64,000 nt of DNA from Sanderia malayensis (lineage: Eukaryota; Cnidaria; Scyphozoa; Semaeostomeae; Pelagiidae). The translations under genes and the position numbers were made by a program. Shown here piece after piece: positions 22,929 to 34,621 of the stretch; the stretch's first letter is position 1, and each line of letters begins with the position of its first letter. Under the pieces are notes generated by a model. It saw only the letters and a program-made list of their open reading frames with translations, did not search any database and was not told the DNA's origin. Where the stretch lies: contig RQOL01000426.1 in NCBI GenBank assembly GCA_013076295.1, positions 62,001 through 126,000 of the forward strand, in the 5' to 3' direction.

Positions 22929-25900
22929 ATGCCAAAAAAAGCCAAAAAAGCATCACCGGCAATAAACGTAGGAATCAATTACGGGAAGCAAATCGCCGCT
23001 GTCGTGAGAATAACCAACAGCCTCATCCTGCTGATTTACCACCTGATAATATGGTACAGGGAGCAGTGAATGATCTTCACCAGTTGCAGCAAGAATACCC
23101 TCAGCAACCAGCCCCAGAATATCAACCACTCCCACTTCATTATCCACAGATGCAGGCATTGTATGTGCCATGGCAACTACCTGCGATGCTTCCCCACTAC
23201 GGACTTATAGCAGTACCACAACCAGGCTTACAATATCCTGCAGCACTGGCCCCTCAACTTCAGGTACACAACCAATAATTTGTACTGAACTTTCAAAATA
23301 GATAACTCTATATTATACAACTATTTGAAATTAACAACAATCAAAATAAAACCAGTTATTATATCAAGCAAATTGTCAATACTTTTTCATCTCTGCAGGT
23401 ACCGCCAATCATTATGCAATTGCAACCACCCCTTCTGAATCGTAATCATGAGGTGAAACGGCAATACAAACGGCAGATGTGGAAATGCTTAATGTAAATC
23501 AAGCTCAAAATGACAATGAGGTAAAATAAAATTGTTAACACAAGCTAACTACTGCTAGGCAAGTCCATTTTCCATAACCCAAATGCCTCATGCAATTTGA
23601 CTATTTTCCACATGTACTAAAGTTTCCATATTTATTTATATCAATTTACACAATCACACAGTAATGACATTAAAATTTCCAATAACTAATACTTATGTAA
23701 ATAATTTCATTTCCTTTTCATTTCAACAGATACGGCCAATGCACATGCAACCCGAAACACATATTGAAAATGAAAATAATGAAATTGAAAGGCCGGCACA
23801 ACCTGATGAAATCAACGTGGAACAACACATTCCAATTCCACATGATAATCAGGTAAAATAGACTACCATCACAATTGCCATAAAATACACCTGTCATTCT
23901 CCACAGGACCATGTCAGGAAATTATTTTTCTCTAAATGGACATATCTTCACAAGTCTCAGTTTTATGCATTTCAAAACACATGATTGAATTATATTAACT
24001 TACATTACATTGCATTTCAGGATCCACAAATATTGCCTGCTGCTATGCAATTGCAAGCCAACGTTCAAAATGAGAATGAAGGGAATGAAATGGCGGTACC
24101 ACTCCAAGAAGTTGAAATGCAAGACGAAATCCTACCACAACACCAAGATGATGTCCCCAACCCATCGAACATCAAGAAAGGGAAGTAAATCAACCTATTC
24201 TTGAAATTCCTCAATTCTCCCAATGCCTCATCATCTTGGAAAATGACCAGGACATGTATTCACTGTGAAGCGAAGTACTTCCGAGAGGAACTCAACACAA
24301 GAAAACAATACAACAAATGTTGTATGGGAGGATTAATAACTCTCGATCCCATTCAACCACCCCCGGCAAATGTCATGCATTTATACACTGGAACTACTGA
24401 TGAATCTAAATATTTTCTCAAAAATTTCCGTAGATACAATTCACTAATGGCGATGGCATCCTGGACAGCTAACGTTGTAAGACACGCTAATGCAGGACCA
24501 CCAGTCATCACCATACATGGAAGTGCATACCATATGACAGGTAAATATAACGTCCCTCTCTTAGTAGCTCTTATATTATCCTACATTTTCATATAATAGC
24601 TTCACGTGATGAAACGGATGTTGACAGAACGCTCAAGTCCTTTCCCACCCAATCTACAATGGATTAGCTCTCTATCCTTGCCTTGATATTAAGAGTTGTC
24701 CAATCGAAAATGAAGGCGCTTTATGATGCTTTTATAACAAGCACTGGCTGCATTGAAAATTGTAGTTGATATAACGAAGTACAATTTAGAATGTTTCCTT
24801 CAATTCAACAGGGGTAACTGAAACCGACAGGTCCCGAAAATATGCAGAATTATACATTATGGACACCCACAAGCACTGCAAGAACGCCAGAACACAGCCA
24901 GAGAACAAAACTTGGACTTAGACATGGTGGCGCTGCTGCAAAACGAATTGATGGCAGTAAATCGGTTTGCTCAACATTTTAAAACAATGGGAGAAGTACT
25001 GGAAGAGCAAAGGCAGCAAGCCATTGCCAATGATCAGCCTATTCCCACATTCAAGATGATTATTACCGGTCGCCCAGAACAAGATCGAAGATATGATAAT
25101 CCTACTGCCAGAGAAATTGCAGCAGTCTACACTACACGCAATGGCGGTGCTCCTAATCCCGAGAATAGAGAGCTTCAAATTCGAACAAGGCGTGGTAATC
25201 TTATGAAGATTAATGCCTTAGATCCCGTTGCGGATCCTCTAACCTATCCATTGTTGTTCTTTCAGGGTGATCGGGTTACAGCTTGGACCTTCAACGTCTA
25301 CCTACACGTCGAGGACAAGACCAGGAAAATCCTGATCGTGTCCACCGTGTCAGACTCACAATCGCCGAATATTATTCGTACCGAATACAAGTCAGAAATC
25401 AACTGTCTACATCCACAGCGCAACACTTCTCTTTCAACAATATCTGGTGGATGCATACACCAAAATAGAAGGAAACAAGCTCAACTGGATTTTGCACAAT
25501 CAACGGCAATTACGTGCTGACAGTTATCGAGGCCTGATGGATCACCTGAACAGAAGGGCTGAAATCGAAAATCAAATGGCCAGGGCAAACAATCCCAACG
25601 AACCCCTTCATATTGATGTCGGTCGTGTTGTCATACTTCCCTCATCTTTTTCAGGCAGTCAACGAAATATGTACCAGAACTTTCAAGATGCAATGACTAT
25701 CGTCAGAAAGTATGGCAAGCCTGACATCTTCCTAACCATGACGGCCAATCCCAGATGGAAGGAGATTTCAGAGAACATTCTACCACACCAGAAGGCGAAT
25801 GACCGGCCTGACATCGTCACACGAGTATTTCAACAGAAACTACAAGAACTACTGGAAGATGTCCTTCACAAGCACATTCTCGGACACACTTGCACATGTA

Positions 25901-27256
25901 TATGTCATCGAATTTCAGAAGAGAGGACTACCACATGCTCACATGATTCTGTTCCTCTCTGAGGCTGATAGACCACGAACACCTGAAGAGGTAACATCTA
26001 TAGCAATAATTATTTGAGTAAAAGATAGATTTATTATACATTTATTATTGAGTATGAAATATTATCAGCAGTTGTATTGCTTAGTAAAAACACAATGCAT
26101 TTTGATGTGTAGAACTTACATGTGATATTTTTCCTCCAAACCTACAGGTAGATCGACTCATATCAGCTGAAATTCCGGACCCACAGGATGCAAGATATCA
26201 CAAGTTAGTACTGAAGCACATGACACATGGACCATGCGGTGATATAAACCCCGGATGTGTTTGCATGGAGAATAACAAATGCAAGAAACGATTTCCGAAA
26301 GATCGCACTGCCGAAACACAAGTCAATGCGAATGGTTATCCTCTACAGACGACGCTGTCGTCACCCAGTCAATCTGGAAGATCGACTTCTAGATGATACA
26401 TGGGTTGTGCCACATAATCGCCATCTTCTACTCAAGTATCAGTGTCACATTAATCTCGAAATATGTAGCACTGTGAAGTCCGTGAAATATATTTTCAAAT
26501 ATATTCATAAAGGACAAGACATGGCACACGTGGAAATTCTTCAAGGACAGCAGCAACAAGTACCTCAAGATATTGAGCACGATGAAGTACGCCAATACAT
26601 CAACGCTCGGTATATTGGACCTCATGAAGCTGTTCATAGAATATTCCAATTTTCCATGCACGAGAAAAGTCACACTATCAAACGTCTGCATGTTCATCTA
26701 CCTGATCAGCAGACCGTATACTTTCAGGATAATGGAAGGGTCGAACAATTACAAAACATCAATGAAAAAACCACACTGACGTCTTGGTTTGAATTGAATG
26801 CACAAGACCCGGCTGCACGCCAATATCTCTATCACGAGATTCCTGAACACTATGTTTTCAACGAGCGCACCAAAACATGGAAAGCAAGACAGCGGAGAAC
26901 ACTGCCTGTCATAGGCAGAATATATCAAGTTCACCCACGACCATGTGAGCAAAGATTCGCACTGAGACTATTGCTTCTCCATAAACGAGGTGCCACGTCG
27001 TTTGAAGATCTTCGCACGATAGAAGGAAACCTATGCAATTCCTTCAAAGACGCTGCTTTAGCTCTAGGTCTGTTGGAAGATGATGCTGAAATCATACGCT
27101 GTTTGGAGGAGGCAGTTATTTTTAACATGCCAATACAACTGAGACAGTTGTTTGCACATTACTCCTTTTTCAAACACCTTCAGATATCGCAGCACTCTTC
27201 AACATGTTCAAAGAAGCATTAAGTGAAGACTTTGTACGACGTGATCAACTCAATCA
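22929..27256 (+). pseudogene. Helitron Rep-Hel transposase, copy B, 3' truncated
   Basis: Exons 22929-23263, 23399-23520, 23730-23852, 24021-24540, 24812-25990 and 26148-27256. The zinc finger with KCCMGG (about 24310-24330) and the HUH motif (about 25930-25950) can be read, but in shifting frames. Visible lesions: a 1-nt loss near 22945, a loss in a C run near 24160, a 2-nt loss near 25888, a 2-nt loss near 26340 and a loss near 27155. The gene breaks off in exon 6, so the PIF1 helicase is wholly missing. Introns fall at the same places as in A and C. Confidence 0.88.
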
Positions 27257-28693
27257 TCTATATATACTATTCAACGATCACACGTGACCCGCCGACTGTG
27301 AACAATGCCCATTGTCTTTTGAACAATCGACGTCACCGAACAATGGGATCAAAGGAATTTCGTTGTGATCAAAAAGGCTTTTTTCTTGGGGGTCAATAAG
27401 GGTGCAAATGGGTATAGAAATGATCGCTGCATTGCGCTGATCACAGTAAAGCTTTCCGCTAAGTTCTACTCCAAACGGTTCGGGAGTTATGGCCCATTTT
27501 GTGTTCCGACTTTCTAGAAAGTTCCGAGGACGGAGTTAATGAGATGCAAAACGAGCAGGGAGAAGCACGTGTTTTTTTAGTTGAACGGGCGGCAAGTTGC
27601 TCGGGTTTAAACGTGAATAGGTGCCGGAAATCAATTGCAAAGACGTGTCAATTGTTGTTAGGCCTGTGGAGACAATTGGAGGACAATTATTTCAAGGTAT
27701 TTCCTTTATTCAATTGTTTTTGGCTTTAAATAGCACGAGTTTTGTTTTGTTTAACCTCACGTTTTTTGTGTTGAGCCGAGGGCCTAACCAAAACACGAAG
27801 ACAATTTTGATTTTCTCGGGTTGTTCTGGGCCGATTTTCTCCATTTAAACTTTCGATAACTGTTTATTTACACGAGAACTAAAGTTATATGGCTTTGTTT
27901 TTTTGTTTTGTTGATTTTCCTCTGTTTTTGGACAGTTTTAGCCGAGATTGGGTTTTGCTGGAAAACACGAAATTTTCACGCAACACGCGTGTGTTTTGCA
28001 TTTGCAAAAATTAAATTTTAACCTGCCACAACTTTGTTTTTTTCACCCAAATACTTTCGATTAATGTTCGCCAAGCTATTAGCTTCATTTTGATATTTTC
28101 GTGGGTTCTGTAGGACAAAAATTGGCCACGTTAATTCAATTTGAAAGTTGGTGAATCGTGTTTTTAAATGCTATTTTTTTCACGGGTTTGATTTCACGGC
28201 TATTTTTGATGAAGAAAATCATGTCTTGGACTTCAAAAATGTACAACTAAAATTGCGAAAAGCTTTTCATATGCACCCAAATACTTTCGATATTTATTTG
28301 CCAAGGTATTTGCTTCATGCTGGTGTAATTTGAGTTCAATGGACAAATTTTGACCAAGTTAGGGGAATTTTTGTGTTTTTAAAGTTGGCTGATGAATAAA
28401 TTTTTTCACGGCTTTTGTCTTGGGCTGCACTAAATACTCTCTTAAAATTCAAAACAACACTGTTAAGAAATGTGAATATATTTATCGGATTCGCTGTTTC
28501 CTCAGCTACAGTTTACAGATTGAGTTTAAATTTTCCAAGATTGATTAAATTTTTGAAGGCAACTTTTTTTTCAAACTTCACACTGAAGCTACCAACCTTC
28601 GGCTTTCAGGGGGGGCGGCGTGGGCGCGGGACGGTCGCATGGCGGGGGGGAAGATTCGACCTCCCACCTTTACGTTCTTTAGAAATGTGGCGT

Positions 28694-29396
28694 CGTGTGT
28701 ATTGTAGGGTATGTATAGTAGGGTATGTATGTAGGGTATGTATTGTAGGGTATGTATTGTAAGGTATGTAGTGTAGGGTATGTATTGTAGGGTATGTATT
28801 GTAGGGTATGTATTGTAGGGTATGTATTGTAGGGTATGTATTGTAGGGTATGTATTGTAGGGTATGTATTGTAGGGTATGTATTGTAGGCTTTGTATTGT
28901 AGGGTATGTATTGTAGGTTATGTATTGTAGGGTATGTATTGTAGGGTATGTATTGTAGGGTATGTATTGTAGGGTATGTATTGTAGGGTTTGTATTGTAG
29001 GGTATGTATTTTAGGGTATGTTATGTAGGGTATGTATTGTAGGGTATGTATTGTAGGGTATGTTATGTAGGGTATGTATTGTAGGGTTTGTATAGTAGGG
29101 TATGTTATGTAGGGTATGTATTGTAGGGTATGTATTGTAGGGTATGTATTGTAGGGTATGTATTGTAGGGTTTGTATTGTAGCTTATGTATTTTAGGGTA
29201 TGTTATGTAGGGTATGTATTGTAGGGTATGTATTGTAGGGTATGTTATGTAGGGTATGTATTGTAGGGTATGTATTGTAGGGTATGTATTGTAGGGTATG
29301 TATTGTAGGGTATGTATTGTAGGGTATGTATTGTAGGGTATGTTATGTAGGGTATATATTGTAGGGTATGTATCGTAGGGTATGTATTGTAGGGTA
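28694..29396. repeat. 14-bp satellite array of U4
   Basis: About 50 units of GTATTGTAGGGTAT. A recurrent longer period with a short unit (GTATGTTATGTAGGG) near 29010, 29060, 29100, 29200, 29245 and 29340 points to higher-order duplication of several units at a time. Confidence 0.96.
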
Positions 29397-29703
29397 TGTA
29401 TGTATGTATGGGCATGAGCGGCAGCAAATGCAGCGCGCAAAGCGCGCCCACCAGATTAAGCTTTCTTTATTTGACGGGCTCCGGGGAGGGAGCGAAGCGA
29501 CCGAAACCCGGCTCATGTATGTATGTATGTATGTATGTATGTATATATTGTATGTATGTATGTCTGTATGTAGGTATGTATGTATGTATGTATGTATGTA
29601 TGGGCATGAGCGGGAGCGAATGCAGCGCGCGAAGCGCGCCAACCATTAAACTTTTTGTACTTGACGGGCTCCGGGAAGCGAGCGTAGCGAGTGCCCCGGC
29701 TAG
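29397..29703 (+). repeat. Doubled Helitron 3' module of U4
   Basis: Modules at about 29410-29515 and 29602-29703, separated by a GTAT tract. The inner copy reads GCGCGC-AAA-GCGCGC, with a loop change only; the outer reads GCGCGC-GAA-GCGCGC. Only the outer ends in CCCCGG-CTAG. Confidence 0.85.
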
Positions 29704-29723
29704 TCTAATATTACTATTCGTGA

Positions 29724-29806
29724 TGTCACGTGACAGTGGCGAAACTCTGCCAAAAACAATAGATTCGACCCGAAACAATAGGTCGAACGCCCAAAAACAA
29801 TGGGCC
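29724..29806 (+). promoter_or_regulatory. V-type 5' region: CACGTGAC box and three AACAATRG words
   Basis: TCACGTGAC (near 29726) is followed by AACAATAG at 29755-29762, AACAATAG at 29774-29781 and AACAATGG at 29796-29803, spaced 19 and 22 bases. V2 has the same set on the other strand (about 32590-32700). The U-type 5' ends carry similar AACAATG words. Regular short repeats near a rolling-circle origin resemble iterons that bind Rep. That role is inference. Confidence 0.45.
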
Positions 29807-31109
29807 GAAACGGCGAATCGGTGATCAATAAGGCTTTTTGAATGGGGTCGCAAAAGGTTGAGACTTGCATGGAAAGTCTCCATTTCTAGAGTAGGCAAAA
29901 GTTATCTATTTTTGGAAGCCTATTTTAAAAGAATTTATGATTTATTCCATTAATTGTCCCACTAATTGTGCTATCACGAAAAAAACGACGGTTTACGCTG
30001 GCGAAACTTCCAAATTAGCGTCCCCAACTCCATTTTCGAAAAGAGTATTCGCTCTTCACGTGATCCGTTTCGCCATTTCCTGCAATTTGATTGGCTCTTT
30101 CGCAACTTCACGTGAACAGTCACGCGTTTTTCGTTATCATGCAAATTTGCCCTCGGCAGGCAGCAGGTACTTTTGGAGAAGACGCTTGTTTTTGTTTTGT
30201 ACACAAAAAGTGAGGTGGGCGCCTTTCAAAGTGTTTTACCAGTTGAATTATCTTTGTAAAGAGCTCTTAATTGTTTGAAAGACCCCTGGAGAGTTGCAGG
30301 AAATAATAGAGAACACAGGTGATAGCTTTGTTTTGTTTTTTGAATGAAATAGTTGTAGGTTTTGTAACAGGCGACAGCCATTGTTGCTTCGGCATGCTTA
30401 CAACGCTTAGGCCATGGTTAAAGTTTTGAATTTTTCCGGCCCTATTTGCACGATTTTCCCCATTTAAATTTTTGACAATTGTTGTCTGATAACACAACTA
30501 AAATAATCTGTTGTTTTTTTTTGTTTTTGTTGTTGTTTTTTACGATTTCCAACAAAGTTGCTTTTCACTCAGGAAGGAGCAATTTTTCACGCAACACGCG
30601 TTGTTTTTGCATTTGCGAAAATTCAATTTTAGCCTGCCGCAATTGATTATTTTTTACCCCAACACTTTCGATAATTGTTCCCCAACATATTACCTTCATG
30701 TTGGTGTTTTTTCAGTTCAACTGGGTCACTATTTGCCACGGTAAATACTATTCTTACTTGCTAAAGTGTGTTCAGAGGTTTCGCTTTTTGCACGGCTCCG
30801 AAATTTCATTCAAACCACTTCCACTAAATGGTCTCTAAGATTTCAGTATTACTTATTTAAAACATGAGACTATTTGCAACGTATTCGCTGTTTCCTTAGC
30901 TACAGTTTGGTATGTTTTTTATTACAGATTGAGTTCAAATTTTTCAGGATGGATTAGGTTTTTGAAAGTAAATATTTTTTTCCGAACTTCACACTAAAAT
31001 TATCAACTTTCAGAAACGGCTTTCAGGGCGCAGCGTGGGCGCGGGGCACTCGCTTGCTAGGGGGGAAGATTCGACCTCCCACCTTTACTTTTTTAGAAAT
31101 ATTACGTCG

Positions 31110-31746
31110 TAGTATGTATAGTAAGGTATGTATGGTAGGGTATGTATGGTAGGGTATGTATAGTAGGCTATGTATTGTAGGGTATGTATTGTAGGGTATG
31201 TATTGTAGGGTATGTATTGTAGGGTATGTATTGTAGGGTATGTATTGTAGGGTATGTATTGTGGGGGTATGTATTGGAGGGTATGTTTTGTATTGTATGT
31301 ATTATAGGGTATGTATTGTGGGGGTATGTATTGTAGGGTATGTATTGTATTGTATGTATTGTAGGGTATGTATTGTAGGGTGTGTATTGTAGGATATGTA
31401 TTGTAGGGCATGTATTTTAGGGTATGTATTGTAGGGTGTGTAGGGTATGTATTGTAGGGTGTGTATGGTAGGGTATGTATTGTAAGATATGTAGGGTATG
31501 TATTGTAGGATATGTATTGTAGGGTATGTATTGTAGGGTATATAATGTAGGGCATGTATTGTGGGGTATGTATTGTAGGGTATGTATTCTATTGTATGTA
31601 TTGTAGGGTATGTATTGTAGGATATGTATTGTATGGTATGTATTGTAGGGTATGTATGTAGGGTATGTATTGTAGGGTATGTATTGTAGGGTATGTATGT
31701 AGTATGTATGTATGTATGTATGTATGTATGTATGGATGTATGTATG
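31110..31746. repeat. 14-bp satellite and GTAT tract of V1
   Basis: Satellite to about 31690 with several hybrid units (GTGGGGGTATGTATTG, GTAGGGTGTGTA), then GTAT repeats to 31746. V-type and U-type elements carry the same satellite in the same position. Confidence 0.95.
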
Positions 31747-31850
31747 GGCATGAGCGGGAGCAAATGCAGCACGCAAAGCGCGCCAACCAGATTAAGCTTT
31801 GTTTTCTTGACGGACTGGGGCGAACGAGCGAAGCGAGTGATGACCCCTAG
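31747..31850 (+). repeat. V-type Helitron 3' module, ends GACCCCTAG
   Basis: It starts GGGCATGAGCGGGAGC like the U module, but after TTGACGG it continues CTGGGGCGAACGAGCG and ends GACCCC-CTAG style (CTAG 31847-31850). GGGG and CCCC can pair around the loop next to CTAG. The GAA-loop stem is imperfect here (GCACGC-AAA-GCGCGC). Confidence 0.8.
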
Positions 31851-32709
31851 TCAAGAAACATTGACTGATAGGGCGCACTTCGTGTGCTGCATTCGCTACC
31901 GCTCATGCCTCTGGCTACTCCTCTTACAATAGTTTGGTACGCTCCGCTCGCCTCATAATTGCGTATCATAATTTGTTTTTAAAACTTTGACTTTGTTTAC
32001 ATTAGGCCTAAGTGTCACAGTATGCCGAAGCAACAAAGGCTGTCGTACAAAAACTAAAACTATCTTACTCAAAAAAGAAAACAAAACTATCACCTGTGTT
32101 CTCAATTGTCTCCTGTAATTTTCCAGAGGTCTCTCAAACAATTAGCAAGGCTTTACAAAGATAATTCAGGTCGTAAAACACTTTGAAAGGCGCCCAGTTA
32201 TCCTTTGTGTTGAAAACAAAAACACGCGTCTTCTCCAAAAGTACCTTCTGTTCAACCCGAGGGCTAATTTGCATGATAACGAAAAACGCGTGACTTTTCA
32301 CGTGAAGTCACGAAAGAACCAATCAAATTGCAGCAAAAGGCGAAAAGCGTCACGTGAAGAGCGAATGCTTTCTTCGAAATTGGAGTTCGCAACCTGAATC
32401 TGGAAGTTTCGCCAGCGTAAACCGTTGTTATTTCGTGATAGCACAATTAGTAGGATAATTAATGGAATAACTCAAAAGTTCTTTTAAAATAGGCTTCCAA
32501 AAATAGATAACTTTTGCCTACTCGAGAAACGGAGCCTTTCCATGCAAGTGTCAACCTTGTGCGCCCCATTGAAAAAAGCCTTATTGATCACCGATTGGCC
32601 GTTTCGGCCCATTGTTTTGAGGCGTTCGACCTATTGTTTCGGGTCGAATCTATTGTTTTTGGCAAGAAAGTGCGTCATCACGTGACCTCCGCAGAATATA
32701 TATATCAGG
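31851..32709 (-). mobile_element. V-type Helitron fragment V2
   Basis: Read on the minus strand from 32709, it matches the first 650 bases of V1 (CACGTGA box, AACAATAG words). It then jumps to a GGCATGAGCGGTAGCG...GTGCGCCC module like the one repeated near 57940-58090 in copy D. It ends in TTTCTTGA against the CTAG of V1. It lacks the conserved middle block, satellite and true 3' tip, so it is a deleted fragment. Orientation of the whole stack flips at this point. Confidence 0.65.
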
Positions 32710-34621
32710 CTAGGGGTCATCACTCGCTTGGCTCGTTCGCCCCAGCCTGTCAAGTAAAAAAAGCTTAATCTGTTTGCCGCGCTTAGCGCACTGTATTCGC
32801 TCCCGCTCATGCCCATACATACATACATACGTACATACCTACATACATACATACATACATACATACATACCTACATACATACATACATACATACATACAT
32901 ACATACATACATACCTACATACATACATACATACATACATACATACAATACAACACATACCCTACAATACATACCCCACAATACATACCCTACAATACAT
33001 ACCCTACAATACATACCCTACTATACATACCCTACTATACATACCCTACCATACATACCCTACTATACATACCCTACTATGCATACCCTACTATAAATAC
33101 CCTACTATAAATACCCTACTATACATACCTTACTATACATACTACGACGCAACATTTCTAAAGAAAGTAAAGGTGGGAGGTCTAATCTTCCCCCCTGGCA
33201 AGCGACCGCCCCGCGCCCACGCTGCCCCCCTGAAAGCCGTTTCCGAAAGTTGATAGCTTCAGTGTGAAGTTTGAAAAAAAAAGTTGCCTTCGAAAATTTA
33301 ATCAATCCTGGAAAATATAAACTCAATCTGTAATAAAAAATATATCAAACTGTAGCTGAGGAAACAGCCAATCCGATAAAAATATCAACATTTCTTAACA
33401 CTGTTGTTTTGAATTTTAAGAGAGGATTTACTGCAGCGAAGCACGAATGCCGTGAAAAAATTTATTCCTCAGCCTATTTTACAAACACTAAATTTCCCCT
33501 AACTTGGTCAAAATTGGTCCATTTTAACTCAAATTACACCAACATGAAGCTAATACCTTGGCGAATAAGAATCGAAAGTACTTTGGTGCATATGAAAAGC
33601 TTTTCGTAATTTTAGTTAGGATATGTTTGAAGTCCAAGACATGATTTTTTCATCAAAAATAGCCGTGAAATCAAACCCCTGCAGAAATAGCATTTAAAGC
33701 ATGATTCACCAACTTTCAAATTAAATTAACGTGGCCAATTTCTGTCCTACAGAACCCACGAAAATATCAAAATGAAGCCAATAGCCTGTAGAACATTTAT
33801 CGAAAGTATTTGGATGGAAAAAACAAAGTTTTGGCAGGTTAAAAATTAATTTTCGCAAATGCAAAACACACGCGTGTTGCATGAAAATTTCGTGTTTTCC
33901 ACCAAAACCCAATCTCGGCTAAAACTGTCCAAAAACAGAGGAAAATCGACAAAACAAAAAAAACAACCCCAGATAACTTTAGTTCGCGTGTAAATAAACA
34001 GTTATCGAAAGTTTAAATCGACAAAATCGACCCAGAACGACCCAAGAAAATCAAAATTGTCTTCTTGTTTTTGTTAGGCCCTTGGCTCAACACAAAAAAC
34101 GTGAGGTGAAACAAAACAAAACTCGTGCTAGTTTAAGCCAAAAACAATTGAATAAAGGAAATACCTTGAAATAATTGTCCACTAATTGTCTCCACAGGTC
34201 CTAACAACAATTGACATGTCTTTACAATTGATTTCCGGCAAGTATTCACGCTTAAACCCGAGCAACTTGCCCGAGCAACTTGCCGCAACTTTCACTAAAA
34301 AAACACGTGCTTCTCCCTGCTCGTTTTGCATCTCATTAACTCTGTCCTCGGAACTTTCTAGAAGGTCGGAACACAAAATGGGCCATAACTCCCGAACTGT
34401 TTGGAGTAGAAATTAGCCACATACTTTACTTTCATCAGCGCAATGCAGCGATCATTTTGATACCAATTTGCACCCTTATTGACCCCCAGAAAAAAAGCCT
34501 TTATGATATCAAGGAAATTCCTTTGATCCCATTGTTTGTTCGAACGTCGATTGTTCAAGAAACAATGGGGCATTGTTCACAGTCGGCGGGTCACGTGTGA
34601 TCACATTTTATTATATATCTA
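32710..34621 (-). mobile_element. Non-autonomous Helitron U5 with V-type 3' end
   Basis: On the minus strand it starts TAGATATATAATAAAATG right after the CTAG of copy C. It has the U-type CACGTGACCCGCCGACTG box and conserved block (to about 33146), a short satellite (32945-33145) and a microsatellite. It ends in a V-type module GGGGCGAACGAGC...GACCCCTAG at 32710. U 5' end plus V 3' end makes it a chimera. No gene inside; an antisense open frame across satellite and block is an artefact. Confidence 0.8.
32813..33145. repeat. (ATAC)n microsatellite and inverted 14-bp satellite of U5
   Basis: ATAC tetranucleotides at 32813-32945, then ATACCCTACAATAC units to 33145, the reverse complement of the arrays in the left half. 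Units reading CTACTATAC dominate the far end. Confidence 0.95.

Larger units (their letters stand above)
20134..27256 (+). mobile_element. Helitron copy B, truncated at both ends
   Basis: The 5' part (20134-20715) matches the conserved non-coding block from its middle onward. A short decayed satellite/microsatellite follows (about 20720-20940), then a leader shorter than in A or C (21040-22928). It lacks gene X and the TTAA element and keeps the empty site for the latter. The Rep-Hel gene starts at 22929 and ends abruptly at 27256, where U4 begins exactly after an A. The helicase half is absent. B and E share the same compact 5' layout and form a sub-lineage. Confidence 0.85.
27257..29703 (+). 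mobile_element. Non-autonomous Helitron U4 inserted at A^T in copy B
   Basis: It starts TCTATATATACTATTC immediately after the A of B's exon 6 word AATCA; the intact copies read AATCATCCAG here. It ends in CTAG at 29700-29703. Order: CACGTGACCC box (near 27281), conserved non-coding block to about 28690, satellite, microsatellite, doubled 3' module. No coding capacity. The A^T junction is the known Helitron target preference. Confidence 0.85.
29704..31850 (+). mobile_element. Non-autonomous Helitron V1 (2.15 kb), complete
   Basis: It starts TCTAATATTACTATTC directly after the CTAG of U4 and ends GACCCCTAG at 31850. Its first 650 bases differ from the U type and match only V2. The later non-coding part (about 30430-31090) is a diverged version of the U block. 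A satellite, microsatellite and a single 3' module follow. The 3' tip (GGGGCGAACGAGCGAAGCG...GACCCCTAG) is shared with U5 and the autonomous copy D. No coding region supported; an open frame at 29937-30278 has no domain and is not preserved in V2. Confidence 0.85.

Noticed and set aside
29937..30278. 113-codon frame in V1
   Set aside because: No domain, not preserved in V2, overlaps an antisense frame.
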